From: JAEUNX01 sp034004685
GTDB lineage: Bacteria > Pseudomonadota > Gammaproteobacteria > Burkholderiales > Rhodocyclaceae
NCBI GenBank assembly: GCA_034004685.1
Contig: JAVEWG010000005.1
Span: forward strand, 60,876-124,875
Direction: 5' to 3'
DNA length: 64,000 nt
Position numbers and translations under genes: made by a program. The notes under the pieces were generated by a model. That model saw only the letters and a list, made by a program, of their open reading frames with translations. It did not search any database and was not told the origin of the DNA. This document shows positions 51,997-60,912 of the stretch, one piece after another; within the stretch, counting starts at the first letter, position 1, and every line of letters begins with the position of its first letter.

Positions 51997-52094
51997 CCTC
52001 CCACCAAAAAGAAACCGAAGCCCGCCCGGAACATGGTTCCACCCGTTTCCGGCCCGGCCGTGCACGGTTCCACCCAAAGGAAAGCCCCCACTCC

Positions 52095-53606
52095 ATGTCT
52101 GAGCGCGCCTTTTCCAAGGATCTGGCGCCGGGGGGAGCTTTTTTGATCGACTCATCCACGCACTCGAGTGACGCAATCCATTCCGTGACCCAAGACTTCT
52201 GGTCCTTCTGCCTGAACCGCCTGGAACACGAGCTGCCCCCCCAGCAGTTCAACACCTGGATCAAGGCCCTCCAGACTACCGACGACGAAACGGCGGATGG
52301 CCCGGCCCTGCGGCTGATCGCGCCCAATCGTTTTGTCCTGCAGTGGGTACGGGAACGTTACGTGGGACGCATCGGCGAACTGGGCGAGGAATACTACGGC
52401 AGTCCGCTCAAGCTGGAGCTAGGCTTGCCCGCCAACGGCAGCAGCCGCGCCACCGTGCTCAGCCCCCCCAAGCCAGCCGCCGCCCCACCCAAGGGCGAGG
52501 AACCTCGCCCGACAGCCAGGCCGACCTCCAGCCTTGGCCCCGGGGCGAACGAGGCCCCGGTTTCGGCCGAGACCATTGCCTACGACAAAACCCGCCTCAA
52601 CCCGGATTTCACTTTCGAAACCCTGGTGACCGGCCGCGCCAACGACCTGGCCCGGGCCGCTGCCATGCAGGTGGCCCAGAATCCCGGCTCCTCCTACAAC
52701 CCCCTGTTCGTCTATGGGGGCGTGGGCCTGGGCAAGACCCACTTGATCCACGCCATCGGCAACGCGGTGTTCCGCCACAACCCCCGGGCGGTGATCCGCT
52801 ACGTCCATGCCGAAGATTATTACGCCGACGTGGTGCGGGCCTACCAGCAAAAGAGCTTCGACGTCTTCAAGCGCTATTACCGCTCCCTGGACTTGCTGCT
52901 GATCGACGATATTCAGTTCTTCAACAACAAGAACCGGACCCAGGAAGAGTTCTTCCACGCCTTCAACGCCCTGACCGAGGCCAAGAAGCAGATCATCATC
53001 ACCTGCGACACCTACCCCAAGGACGTCCAGGGCCTGGAAGACCGGCTGATCTCCCGCTTCGACTGGGGCCTGACGGTACAGATCGAGCCCCCCGAACTGG
53101 AAATGCGGGTGGCGATCCTGAAGAAAAAAGCCGCCGTCGACCGCATTGAGCTGTGCGACGACGTGGCCTTCCTGATCGCCAAGAACCTCCGTTCCAACGT
53201 GCGGGAGCTGGAAGGCGCCCTGAAGAAGGTGGTGGCCTTCGCCAAGTTCCACTGCAAGGAAATCACCCTGGAACTGGCCAAGGAAGCCCTCAAGGACCTC
53301 CTCAACGCCTTCAACCGCCAGCTCACCGTGGAGCACATCCAGAAGACCGTGGCGGATTACTTCAAGATCAAGGTGGCGGACATGCACTCCAAGAAGCGCA
53401 CCCGGGTGATCGCCCGGCCGCGCCAGGTGGCCATGTTCCTGTCCAAGGACCTCACCCCCCTGTCCCTGCCCGCCATCGGCGACGCCTTTGGCGGCCGGGA
53501 CCACACCACCGTGCTTCACGCCTGCCGCACCATTGCCGAGTTGCGCCTTGGCGACCAGCAGCTCAATCACGATTTGCACGTGCTCACCCAGGTTCTGCGC
53601 GGATGA
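52095..53606 (+). CDS. dnaA: Chromosomal replication initiator DnaA
   Basis: A 503-residue initiator. Domain I (about 34-110) includes DFWSFCLNRLEHELPPQQFN. Domain II is a proline-rich linker (about 112-165). The domain III AAA+ core has Walker A GGVGLGKT (208-215) and Walker B LLLIDDIQFF (Asp271-Asp272), and the domain IV DNA-binding helices end with GDAFGGRDHTTVLHACRTI. The ATG at 52095 gives a roughly 30-residue serine-rich extension before domain I; AAAGGAAAG lies upstream. A later in-frame start cannot be excluded. dnaN follows 61 bases downstream. Confidence 0.96.
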   Translation: MSERAFSKDLAPGGAFLIDSSTHSSDAIHSVTQDFWSFCLNRLEHELPPQQFNTWIKALQTTDDETADGPALRLIAPNRFVLQWVRERYVGRIGELGEEYYGSPLKLELGLPANGSSRATVLSPPKPAAAPPKGEEPRPTARPTSSLGPGANEAPVSAETIAYDKTRLNPDFTFETLVTGRANDLARAAAMQVAQNPGSSYNPLFVYGGVGLGKTHLIHAIGNAVFRHNPRAVIRYVHAEDYYADVVRAYQQKSFDVFKRYYRSLDLLLIDDIQFFNNKNRTQEEFFHAFNALTEAKKQIIITCDTYPKDVQGLEDRLISRFDWGLTVQIEPPELEMRVAILKKKAAVDRIELCDDVAFLIAKNLRSNVRELEGALKKVVAFAKFHCKEITLELAKEALKDLLNAFNRQLTVEHIQKTVADYFKIKVADMHSKKRTRVIARPRQVAMFLSKDLTPLSLPAIGDAFGGRDHTTVLHACRTIAELRLGDQQLNHDLHVLTQVLRG

Positions 53607-53667
53607 GCACCCCAACCCCCAACCGGGCCTGAGGCCCCTGGACCACGACTCCTGGAGAGAACTGCCG

Positions 53668-54771
53668 ATGTTGCTCCTCACCACCACCCGCGATGCCCTG
53701 CTGGCCCCCCTGCAATCCGTGTCCGGTATCGTCGAGAAGCGTCACACCCTGCCCATCCTCTCGAACGTCCTGATCGAAAAGCAGGGAGAGCGCCTGACCC
53801 TTCTGGCCACCGACATCGAAATCCAGATCAAGACCAGCGCCCAGGGTGCAGGCGCCGAGGACCTGGCCATCACCGTGGGCGCCCGCAAGCTCCAGGACAT
53901 CCTGCGGGCCCTGCCGGAAGCCAGCGAAGTCAGCCTGGCCCTGGACGACAAGCGCCTCACCCTCAAGGCCGGCAAGAGCCGCTTCCAGCTCCAGACCCTG
54001 CCCGCCGCCGACTACCCCCGGATGAGCGTGCCGGAGAATGACGGCGTGCGCTTCACCCTGCCCCAGCGGGCCTTCAAGCGCCAGCTGGCCCTGGTGCAAT
54101 ACGCCATGGCCCAGCAGGACATCCGCTACTACCTCAACGGCCTGTTGCTGGTGGCCATCGGCTCCGAACTGCGGATGGTGGCCACCGACGGCCACCGCCT
54201 GGCCTTCGCCAGCGGCGAGCTGGCCGCCGACCTGCCCCGCACCGAGGTGATCCTGCCCCGCAAGACCGTGACCGAACTGGCCCGCCAGCTTTCCGACAGC
54301 GACGATCCCCTGGAGGTCACCATCGCCGGCAGCCAGATCGTTTTCCGCTTTGGCCCCATCGAGCTGATCTCCAAGCTCATCGATGGCAAGTTCCCCGACT
54401 ACGAGCGAGTCATCCCCCAGAACCATCCCAAGCTCCTGACCCTGGAGCGCACCCAGCTCCTGTCCTCCCTGCAGCGGGCGGCCATTCTCTCCAACGAGAA
54501 ATTCCGCGGCGTGCGTCTGGTGCTCTCCGAGGGCAGCCTCAAGATCATCAGCTCCAACGCCGAGCAGGAAGAAGCCCAGGAAGAACTGGAAATCGACTAC
54601 GCCGGCGAGGGCCTGGATATCGGCTTCAACGTCACCTACCTGCTCGACGTGCTCAACAACGTGGCCAACGAAACCGTGGAATGCCGCCTCAACGACGGCA
54701 ACTCCAGTGCCCTGATCACCCTGCCCGGCAACGAGCACTTCAAGTATGTCGTGATGCCCATGCGCATTTAG
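53668..54771 (+). CDS. dnaN: DNA polymerase III beta subunit (sliding clamp)
   Basis: A 367-residue clamp with three repeated domains. Marks are the conserved VEKRHTLPILSNVLIE, YYLNGLLLVAIGSELRMVAT with DGHRLA, IDGKFPDYERVIP, and the C-terminal YVVMPMRI used for clamp-partner binding. The ATG at 53668 has GGAGAG upstream. It lies between dnaA and gyrB. recF is absent from this position, as in many betaproteobacteria. Confidence 0.97.
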   Translation: MLLLTTTRDALLAPLQSVSGIVEKRHTLPILSNVLIEKQGERLTLLATDIEIQIKTSAQGAGAEDLAITVGARKLQDILRALPEASEVSLALDDKRLTLKAGKSRFQLQTLPAADYPRMSVPENDGVRFTLPQRAFKRQLALVQYAMAQQDIRYYLNGLLLVAIGSELRMVATDGHRLAFASGELAADLPRTEVILPRKTVTELARQLSDSDDPLEVTIAGSQIVFRFGPIELISKLIDGKFPDYERVIPQNHPKLLTLERTQLLSSLQRAAILSNEKFRGVRLVLSEGSLKIISSNAEQEEAQEELEIDYAGEGLDIGFNVTYLLDVLNNVANETVECRLNDGNSSALITLPGNEHFKYVVMPMRI

Positions 54772-54950
54772 GAATACGCCCATCAACCCGCCACGCCCGC
54801 CGATCCGGGCCCCGGGAAGCCCTGCCCGTTCTAACCACGGCTGCGCCTCCCGTCCCGGCTACGGCGGGCTCGCCAGGCTTTCCGCGTAGCTTCCCGCCTG
54901 TCATTCCCATGTTGTACCCGGCACCAAGCCTTGGTAGCCAAGCCCAAGAG

Positions 54951-57449
54951 ATGACCATGACCGAACCCACCCCCGCCCTCCCCGCCGACAACAGCGGCTA
55001 CGACGAATCTTCCATCCAGCAGCTCGAAGGACTGGAAGCGGTGCGGAAGCGCCCCGGCATGTACATCGGCGACACCTCCGACGGCACCGGGCTGCACCAC
55101 ATGGTCTTCGAAGTAGTGGATAACGCCATCGACGAAGCCCTGGCCGGCCACTGCGACGACATCGTGGTCACCATCCACACCGACAACTCCATCTCCGTCA
55201 CCGACAACGGCCGGGGCATCCCGGTGGGCGTCAAGATGGACGACAAGCACGAGCCCAAGCGCTCCGCCGCCGAGATCGTGATGTGCGTGCTCCACGCCGG
55301 CGGCAAGTTCAACCAGAACTCCTACAAGGTCTCCGGCGGCCTCCACGGGGTAGGGGTGTCCTGCGTCAATGCGCTGTCCAAATGGCTGCGCCTGACAATC
55401 CGGCGGGACGGCAAGAAACACTTCCTGGAATTCCGCCAAGGCCATGCGGTGGACCGGGTCATCGAAGTCCACAACGGCATCGAAGTCTCCCCCCTCAAGG
55501 TCATTGGCGACACCGCCAAGCGCGGCACCGAGGTGCACTTCCTGGCGGACGAGGAAATCTTTGGCACCGTGGAATTCCACTACGAAATCCTCGCCAAGCG
55601 CCTGCGGGAGCTGTCCTTCCTCAACAACGGGGTGCGCATCCGTCTCATCGACCAGCGTACCGGCAAGGAAGAGGATTTCGCCTTCTCCGGCGGCGTAAAG
55701 GGCTTCGTGGAGTACATCAACCGGGCCAAGAGCGTGCTCCACCCCAGCGTGTTCTACGCCGCCGGCACCACCCTGGTGACCACCGGCCAGGTGCAGAACG
55801 TGGAGCTCACGGTAGAAGTGGCCATGCAGTGGAACGACAGCTACCAGGAACAGGTGCTGTGCTTCACCAACAACATTCCCCAGTCCGACGGCGGCACCCA
55901 CCTCACCGGCCTGCGGGCCGCCATGACCCGGGTGATCAACAAGTACATCGACGAAAACGAAATCGCCAAGAAGGCCAAGGTGGACATCTCCGGCGACGAC
56001 ATGCGGGAAGGCCTGGCCTGCGTGCTCTCGGTCAAGATGCCCGACCCCAAGTTCGCCTCCCAGACCAAGATGAAGCTGGTCTCCGGCGAAGCCCGCCCGG
56101 CTGTGGAAGAAGTGGTGGCCGCCAAGCTCTCCGACTACCTCCAGGAAAACCCCATCGACGCCAAGACCATCTGCGGCAAGATCGTGGAAGCCGCCCGCGC
56201 CCGGGAAGCCGCCCGCAAGGCCCGGGAGATGACCCGCCGCAAAGGGGTGCTGGATGGCGTGGGCCTACCCGGCAAACTGGCCGACTGCCAGGAAAAGGAT
56301 CCCGCCCTGTGCGAGATCTACATCGTCGAGGGCGACTCCGCCGGCGGCTCCGCCAAGCAGGGCCGGGATCGCAAGTTCCAGGCCATCCTGCCCCTGCGGG
56401 GCAAGGTCCTCAACGTGGAACGGGCCCGTTTCGACAAGCTCATCGGCTCCGAGCAGATCGCCACCCTGATCACCGCCCTGGGCACCAGCATCGGCGTGGA
56501 AGACTTCAAGCCGGAAAAACTGCGCTACCACCGCATCATCCTGATGACCGACGCGGACGTAGACGGCGCCCACATCCGCACCCTGCTCCTCACCTTCTTC
56601 TACCGCCAGATGCGCGAACTGGTAGAGCGCGGCCACATCTACATCGCCCAGCCACCCCTCTACAAGATCAAGCACGGCAAGACCGAGATGTATATCAAGG
56701 ACGACAACGAGCTCAACACCCACCTGCTCAAGCTCGGCCTGGAAGGCGCCGCCCTCACCCCCCGGGAGGGCGCCGAAGCCATCCACAGCGACGCCCTGGG
56801 CGGCCTGGCCCGCACCTACCTGCTGGCCGAAGCCATCATCCGCCGCCTGGCCGACTGGATCGACCCGGCCGTACTCCACGCCCTGCTGGCCAACGACCTG
56901 CCCCTGGCCGTGGATGACGAAGCCGCCGCCCGGGATTCCGCCGCCCGGCTCCAGGCCGCCGTCGGCAGTGAAGTCACCATTGTGGCCAGCTACAACGAAA
57001 CCGCCGAAGCCTGGGCCCTGGACATCGTCCGCATGCACCACGGCAACCGCAAGCTCACCCGGATCGACGGCGATTTCCTTCGCTCCGGCGACTACCGCAC
57101 CATCCGCCAGGCCACCGACGCCATCTCCGGCCTCATCGGCCCCGGCGCCATCATGCGCCGCGGCGAAAAGGCCCAGGCCGTCACCAGCTTCGCCGACGCC
57201 ATCCGCTGGATGCTCGCCGAAGTGGAACGGGGCATTTCCAAGCAGCGCTACAAGGGTCTGGGAGAAATGAACCCCGAGCAACTCTGGGAAACCACCATGG
57301 ACCCGGCCGTGCGCCGCCTGCTGCGGGTGCAGATCGAAGACGCCATCGCCGCCGACGAAATCTTCACCACCCTGATGGGCGACAACGTGGAACCCCGCCG
57401 CGCCTTCATCGAAGAAAACGCCCTGTATGCCCAGAACATCGATATTTGA
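54951..57449 (+). CDS. gyrB: DNA gyrase subunit B
   Basis: An 832-residue GyrB. The GHKL ATPase domain has EVVDNAIDEALAGH, VTDNGRGIPVG and VSGGLHGVGVSCVNALSKW. The transducer domain leads to the Toprim domain with YIVEGDSAGGSAKQGRD and MTDADVDGAHIRTLLLTF. The proteobacterial insertion lies at about 575-735, before the tail QRYKGLGEMNPEQLWETTMD. It supercoils DNA with GyrA, which is not in the window. ATG codons at 54951 and 54957 are both possible; the first follows AAGAG. It starts 179 bases after dnaN, with no gene in between. Confidence 0.97.
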   Translation: MTMTEPTPALPADNSGYDESSIQQLEGLEAVRKRPGMYIGDTSDGTGLHHMVFEVVDNAIDEALAGHCDDIVVTIHTDNSISVTDNGRGIPVGVKMDDKHEPKRSAAEIVMCVLHAGGKFNQNSYKVSGGLHGVGVSCVNALSKWLRLTIRRDGKKHFLEFRQGHAVDRVIEVHNGIEVSPLKVIGDTAKRGTEVHFLADEEIFGTVEFHYEILAKRLRELSFLNNGVRIRLIDQRTGKEEDFAFSGGVKGFVEYINRAKSVLHPSVFYAAGTTLVTTGQVQNVELTVEVAMQWNDSYQEQVLCFTNNIPQSDGGTHLTGLRAAMTRVINKYIDENEIAKKAKVDISGDDMREGLACVLSVKMPDPKFASQTKMKLVSGEARPAVEEVVAAKLSDYLQENPIDAKTICGKIVEAARAREAARKAREMTRRKGVLDGVGLPGKLADCQEKDPALCEIYIVEGDSAGGSAKQGRDRKFQAILPLRGKVLNVERARFDKLIGSEQIATLITALGTSIGVEDFKPEKLRYHRIILMTDADVDGAHIRTLLLTFFYRQMRELVERGHIYIAQPPLYKIKHGKTEMYIKDDNELNTHLLKLGLEGAALTPREGAEAIHSDALGGLARTYLLAEAIIRRLADWIDPAVLHALLANDLPLAVDDEAAARDSAARLQAAVGSEVTIVASYNETAEAWALDIVRMHHGNRKLTRIDGDFLRSGDYRTIRQATDAISGLIGPGAIMRRGEKAQAVTSFADAIRWMLAEVERGISKQRYKGLGEMNPEQLWETTMDPAVRRLLRVQIEDAIAADEIFTTLMGDNVEPRRAFIEENALYAQNIDI

Positions 57450-57452
57450 GTT

Positions 57453-57520
57453 TGTCGGATGACAGAGAAAGTGAAAACTGTGCCAAGTTACTGAAAATTG
57501 CTGACACAGAAAGTGAAATA
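57453..57520. repeat. Array of three ~21-bp-spaced repeats after gyrB
   Basis: Three related 11-mers occur at 57467 (GAAAGTGAAAA), 57487 (GTTACTGAAAA) and 57509 (GAAAGTGAAAT), at 20 and 22 base spacing, preceded by TGTCGGATGACA. Multiple terminal repeats next to a TGT end resemble the transposase-binding repeats of IS21-type elements. No transposase gene follows, so at most this is an end fragment. It marks the junction between the gyrB backbone and the hsd operon. Confidence 0.45.
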
Positions 57521-57526
57521 ACCCAA

Positions 57527-57560
57527 AGAAAGAGGCTAATCACGCCTCTTTCTGCTTTTT
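57527..57560 (+). terminator. Rho-independent terminator between gyrB and hsdM
   Basis: The stem GAAAGAGGC/GCCTCTTTC has a 7-base loop and is followed by TGCTTTTT. It could end the dnaA-dnaN-gyrB transcript and insulate the hsd operon. Confidence 0.8.
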
Positions 57561-57628
57561 GGAATACCATTTTTACTTTTACGCACAGCGGGTTGCGCGA
57601 CCTGATATTTCAGGAAGAAAAATAATCG

Positions 57629-59920
57629 ATGAAAAACTACGAAGCGCTCAAACAGCAAGGCGATGTAATCTGGAACATCGCCAATCTTTTGCGTGGCCCC
57701 TACCGCCCACCCCAGTACCGCCGGGTGATGATTCCGCTGACCGTGCTTCGGCGTCTCGATTGCGTCCTGGAGCACAGCAAGGATCAAGTGATCGAATATC
57801 ACCGCAAGCTCAAGGCCGATGGCAAATACGATGCTGAAACCATCGAGACGATGATCAATCATCGCTTCAAGCTCAACTTTCATAACACCAGCGAATTCAC
57901 CTTTCAGAACCTGCTGGGCGATGCCGACAAACTCGCGGCTAACATGAACAACTACATCGCCGGTTTTTCGGCGCGAGCGCGGAAAATCATCGAGAAATTC
58001 AAGTTCGATGAAGAAATCGAGAAGCTGGACGAAGCCAACCGCTTGTTCGAGGTGGTCAAGCAGGTCGCGGCGATCGATTTGCATCCGGACCGCATCACGA
58101 ACATCGAAATGGGCTACCTGTTCGAAGACCTGGTCCGTCGCTTCAACGAACAAGCCAATGAAGAGGCCGGCGACCATTTCACGCCGCGCGAAGTCATCAA
58201 GCTGATGGTCAGCATCCTGTTCACCCACGACGATCTGGTTTACCGGGAAGGCAAGGTCATCAAGATTTACGACCCGACCTGCGGCACGGGCGGCATGCTG
58301 TCCGAATCCGACAAGCTGATTCTGCACCCTGAAACCGGCCTCAATCCGGGCGCCAACCTGCAACTCTTCGGCCAGGAGTACAACCCGGAGTCCTACGCCA
58401 TTTGCGGCTCCGACCTGATGATCAAGGGCGAAGAGGTCAAGAACATCGTTTTCGGCAATACCCTGGGCACCGGCAAGAGCAAGGAAGGATTCGTCGATGG
58501 CGATGGCCATCCGGACGAGCGCTTTCATTACATGCTGGCCAATCCGCCCTTTGGTGTCGAATGGAAGCCGGAAAAGGCCAACGTCACCCGCGAGCACAAC
58601 GAATTCGGCTTCAAGGGCCGTTTCGGCCCCGGCCTGCCGCGTATCAACGATGGTGCGCTGCTGTTCCTGATGCACATGATTGCCAAGATGCGACCGGCGC
58701 CGGAAAAGGGCGGTGACGGTTCCCGCATTGCCGTCGTTTTCAATGGTTCGCCCCTCTTCACCGGCGATGCCGGTAGCGGTGAAAGCAACATCCGTCGCTG
58801 GATCGTTGAAAACGACATGCTCGAAGCCGTCATCGGCCTGCCCGACCAGCTCTTCTACAACACCGGCATCTCCACCTACGTGTGGATCGTTACCAACCGC
58901 AAGCGCCCGGAGCGGGCCGGCAAGATTCAGCTCATCAACGCCACCGAATTCGCCCGCAAGATGAAGAAAAGCCTGGGCGACAAGCGCAAGCGGCTGGGTG
59001 ACGGCACCGACGGCACCACCAGCCAACCCGATGGTTCACCGAACCACATCGCCGTCCTTACCCGTCTCTACGCCGAGTTCCAGCACGATGTCCGGATGAC
59101 CCTGGGTGAGATTGAAACCAACATCGAGCCCAAGCGCGACCAGACAAAGTCGCTCTGCGTCAGCAAGATTTTCGACAACCGCGAGTTCGGCTATCTGAAA
59201 ATCACCGTCGAACGACCGTTGCGGCTCAACTTTGCGGTGACCGACGAACGCATCACGCGCTTCCAGCAAGGCAGTTTTTTCGAATCACTGGCCATTTCGC
59301 TCAAGCGCAAGAACAAGGCCAAAATCGAAGAAGAAATTCTCGAAGGCAAAGCCGCGCAAGCTGCCATCCTGGCCGTGCTGCACGCCATGAAGCCAGATTT
59401 TGCCGATGGCGGACGGGTCAAGGACCGCAAGCTTTTCGAGGCGCAGTTGAGCGATGCCTTCAAGGCCGCTGATCTGACCCTCGACCTGCCACTGAAAACC
59501 GCCTTGCTGGCGCCGGGTGCGCTGGGCGAAAAAGACCCCGGTGCCGAAATCTGCCGCGACCGGAAGGGCAATCCGGAACCCGACGCCGACTTGCGCGACA
59601 CCGAAAACGTGCCCTTGCCGGAAGATATCGAACTGCCGCTGCCCCTCAATTACGAGAGCAAGACGAACAAGGGCAAGGTCGATGTCGAACCCTTGTTGAA
59701 GCGGGTAAAGGCACACTGCCAAGCCTATCTCGAAGCCGAAGTCCTGCCTTACCGTCCCGATGCCTGGATCGAGCACAGCAAGATCAAGATCGGCTACGAA
59801 ATCCCCTTCAACCGCTATTTCTACGAATACGAGCCGCCGCGCCCGCTGGAAGCCATCGAGGCGGATATCGAGCAACTCGAAGGCGAAATCATGGCCATGC
59901 TCAAGGAAGTCACATCATGA
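57629..59920 (+). CDS. hsdM: Type I restriction-modification system methyltransferase subunit HsdM
   Basis: A 763-residue N6-adenine methyltransferase subunit. The N-terminal helical HsdM domain (about 5-150) is followed by the SAM motif I YDPTCGTGGM (215-223) and catalytic motif IV ANPPFG (NPPF 305-308). Other blocks are GDHFTPREVIKLM, INDGALLFLMHMIAKM and MLEAVIGLPDQLFYNTGIS. It is longer than EcoKI HsdM (529) because of a charged C-terminal region of about 250 residues ending in a coiled coil (EADIEQLEGEIMAML). It works with HsdS, with HsdR for cleavage. The ATG at 57629 has AGGAAG upstream. The stop overlaps the RhuM start (ATGA). Confidence 0.94.
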   Translation: MKNYEALKQQGDVIWNIANLLRGPYRPPQYRRVMIPLTVLRRLDCVLEHSKDQVIEYHRKLKADGKYDAETIETMINHRFKLNFHNTSEFTFQNLLGDADKLAANMNNYIAGFSARARKIIEKFKFDEEIEKLDEANRLFEVVKQVAAIDLHPDRITNIEMGYLFEDLVRRFNEQANEEAGDHFTPREVIKLMVSILFTHDDLVYREGKVIKIYDPTCGTGGMLSESDKLILHPETGLNPGANLQLFGQEYNPESYAICGSDLMIKGEEVKNIVFGNTLGTGKSKEGFVDGDGHPDERFHYMLANPPFGVEWKPEKANVTREHNEFGFKGRFGPGLPRINDGALLFLMHMIAKMRPAPEKGGDGSRIAVVFNGSPLFTGDAGSGESNIRRWIVENDMLEAVIGLPDQLFYNTGISTYVWIVTNRKRPERAGKIQLINATEFARKMKKSLGDKRKRLGDGTDGTTSQPDGSPNHIAVLTRLYAEFQHDVRMTLGEIETNIEPKRDQTKSLCVSKIFDNREFGYLKITVERPLRLNFAVTDERITRFQQGSFFESLAISLKRKNKAKIEEEILEGKAAQAAILAVLHAMKPDFADGGRVKDRKLFEAQLSDAFKAADLTLDLPLKTALLAPGALGEKDPGAEICRDRKGNPEPDADLRDTENVPLPEDIELPLPLNYESKTNKGKVDVEPLLKRVKAHCQAYLEAEVLPYRPDAWIEHSKIKIGYEIPFNRYFYEYEPPRPLEAIEADIEQLEGEIMAMLKEVTS

Positions 59921-60912
59921 GCGAGCTGATCCTCTATCAAACTGAAGACGGCAAGGCCCAGGTCAAGCTGCGGGCGGAAGATGGCAGTGTCTGGCTCAGC
60001 CAGGCCGAAATCGCCGAATTGTTTTCAACCACCGTCCCCAATGCCAACATCCACATACGCAACATCCTGAAAGAAGGCGAACAGGATGCGGATTCAGTGA
60101 TTAAGGAATCCTTAATCACTGCCGCCGACGGCAAACGCTACCGCACCAAACTCTATCGGCTCGAAATGATCCTCGCCGTCGGCTACCGCGTCAAAGGCCC
60201 ACGCGGCACGCAGTTCCGCCAGTGGGCAAGCACCTATCTCGCCGAATATCTCGTCAAAGGCTTCGTCATGGACGACGAACGCCTCAAGAACCCCGGTGGC
60301 TGGGACTACTTCGATGAACTGCTCGCCCGTATCCGCGAGATTCGGGCTTCCGAAAAGCGTTTCTACCAGAAGGTGCGCGATCTCTTTGCCCTCAGCGACG
60401 ACTACCGGGCCAACGACAGCGCCGCCCAGCTGTTCTTTGCCGAAGTGCAAAACAAGCTGCTCTACGCCGTGACGCAGAAAACCGCAGCCCAAATCATCAT
60501 CGACCGCAGCAATTCGGATGCCCCGAACATGGCGCTAACCGCCTGGAGCGGCAGCCGCGTGCGCAAGCAGGATGTCATCGTCGCCAAGAACTACCTGACC
60601 GCCGACGAGGTGGATACCCTCAATCGCCTGGTCGTCATCTTTCTCGAACAGGCCGAACTGCGCGTCAAGGAACGCAAGCAACTGACGCTCGACTACTGGC
60701 GGCAGAACGTGGACCGCCTGCTCGAATTCAACGAACGCCCGGTGCTGCAAGGCGCCGGGCGGATCAGCGCCGAGCAGGCGAAGGACATCGCCCACGAACG
60801 CTACGAGGTGTTCGAAGCGCGGCGGCGCAGCGCCGAGGCGCTGGCGGCGGATGCCGAGGATTTGCGGATGCTGGAGTCGCTGGAGAAGCAGGCGAAGGGG
60901 AAAGGGAAGTGA
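59917..60912 (+). CDS. RhuM-family protein encoded inside the hsd operon
   Basis: A 331-residue protein of the RhuM family, named from a Salmonella pathogenicity island gene and of unproven function. The N-terminal half resembles a phage-type DNA-binding/anti-repressor region: VWLSQAEIAELFSTTVPNAN, IHIRNILKEGEQ, then YRVKGPRGTQFRQWASTYL. The C-terminal half is helical and charged (SAAQLFFAEVQNKLLYAVTQ). Its ATG overlaps the hsdM stop by 4 bases (ATGA) and its stop overlaps the hsdS start by 4 bases (GTGA), so the three genes are translationally coupled. A role as accessory, regulator or anti-phage partner of the type I system is inferred only from this. Confidence 0.87.
   Translation: MSELILYQTEDGKAQVKLRAEDGSVWLSQAEIAELFSTTVPNANIHIRNILKEGEQDADSVIKESLITAADGKRYRTKLYRLEMILAVGYRVKGPRGTQFRQWASTYLAEYLVKGFVMDDERLKNPGGWDYFDELLARIREIRASEKRFYQKVRDLFALSDDYRANDSAAQLFFAEVQNKLLYAVTQKTAAQIIIDRSNSDAPNMALTAWSGSRVRKQDVIVAKNYLTADEVDTLNRLVVIFLEQAELRVKERKQLTLDYWRQNVDRLLEFNERPVLQGAGRISAEQAKDIAHERYEVFEARRRSAEALAADAEDLRMLESLEKQAKGKGK

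Noticed and set aside
51884..52094. oriC in the rpmH-dnaA gap
   Set aside because: Only one perfect DnaA box and little AT-rich DNA are present. It is kept as a promoter with an autoregulatory box. It is not fully excluded, because gene orientation flips here.
54772..54950. Missing recF between dnaN and gyrB as a deletion
   Set aside because: The gap has no recF remnant, and absence of recF at this position is common in betaproteobacteria.
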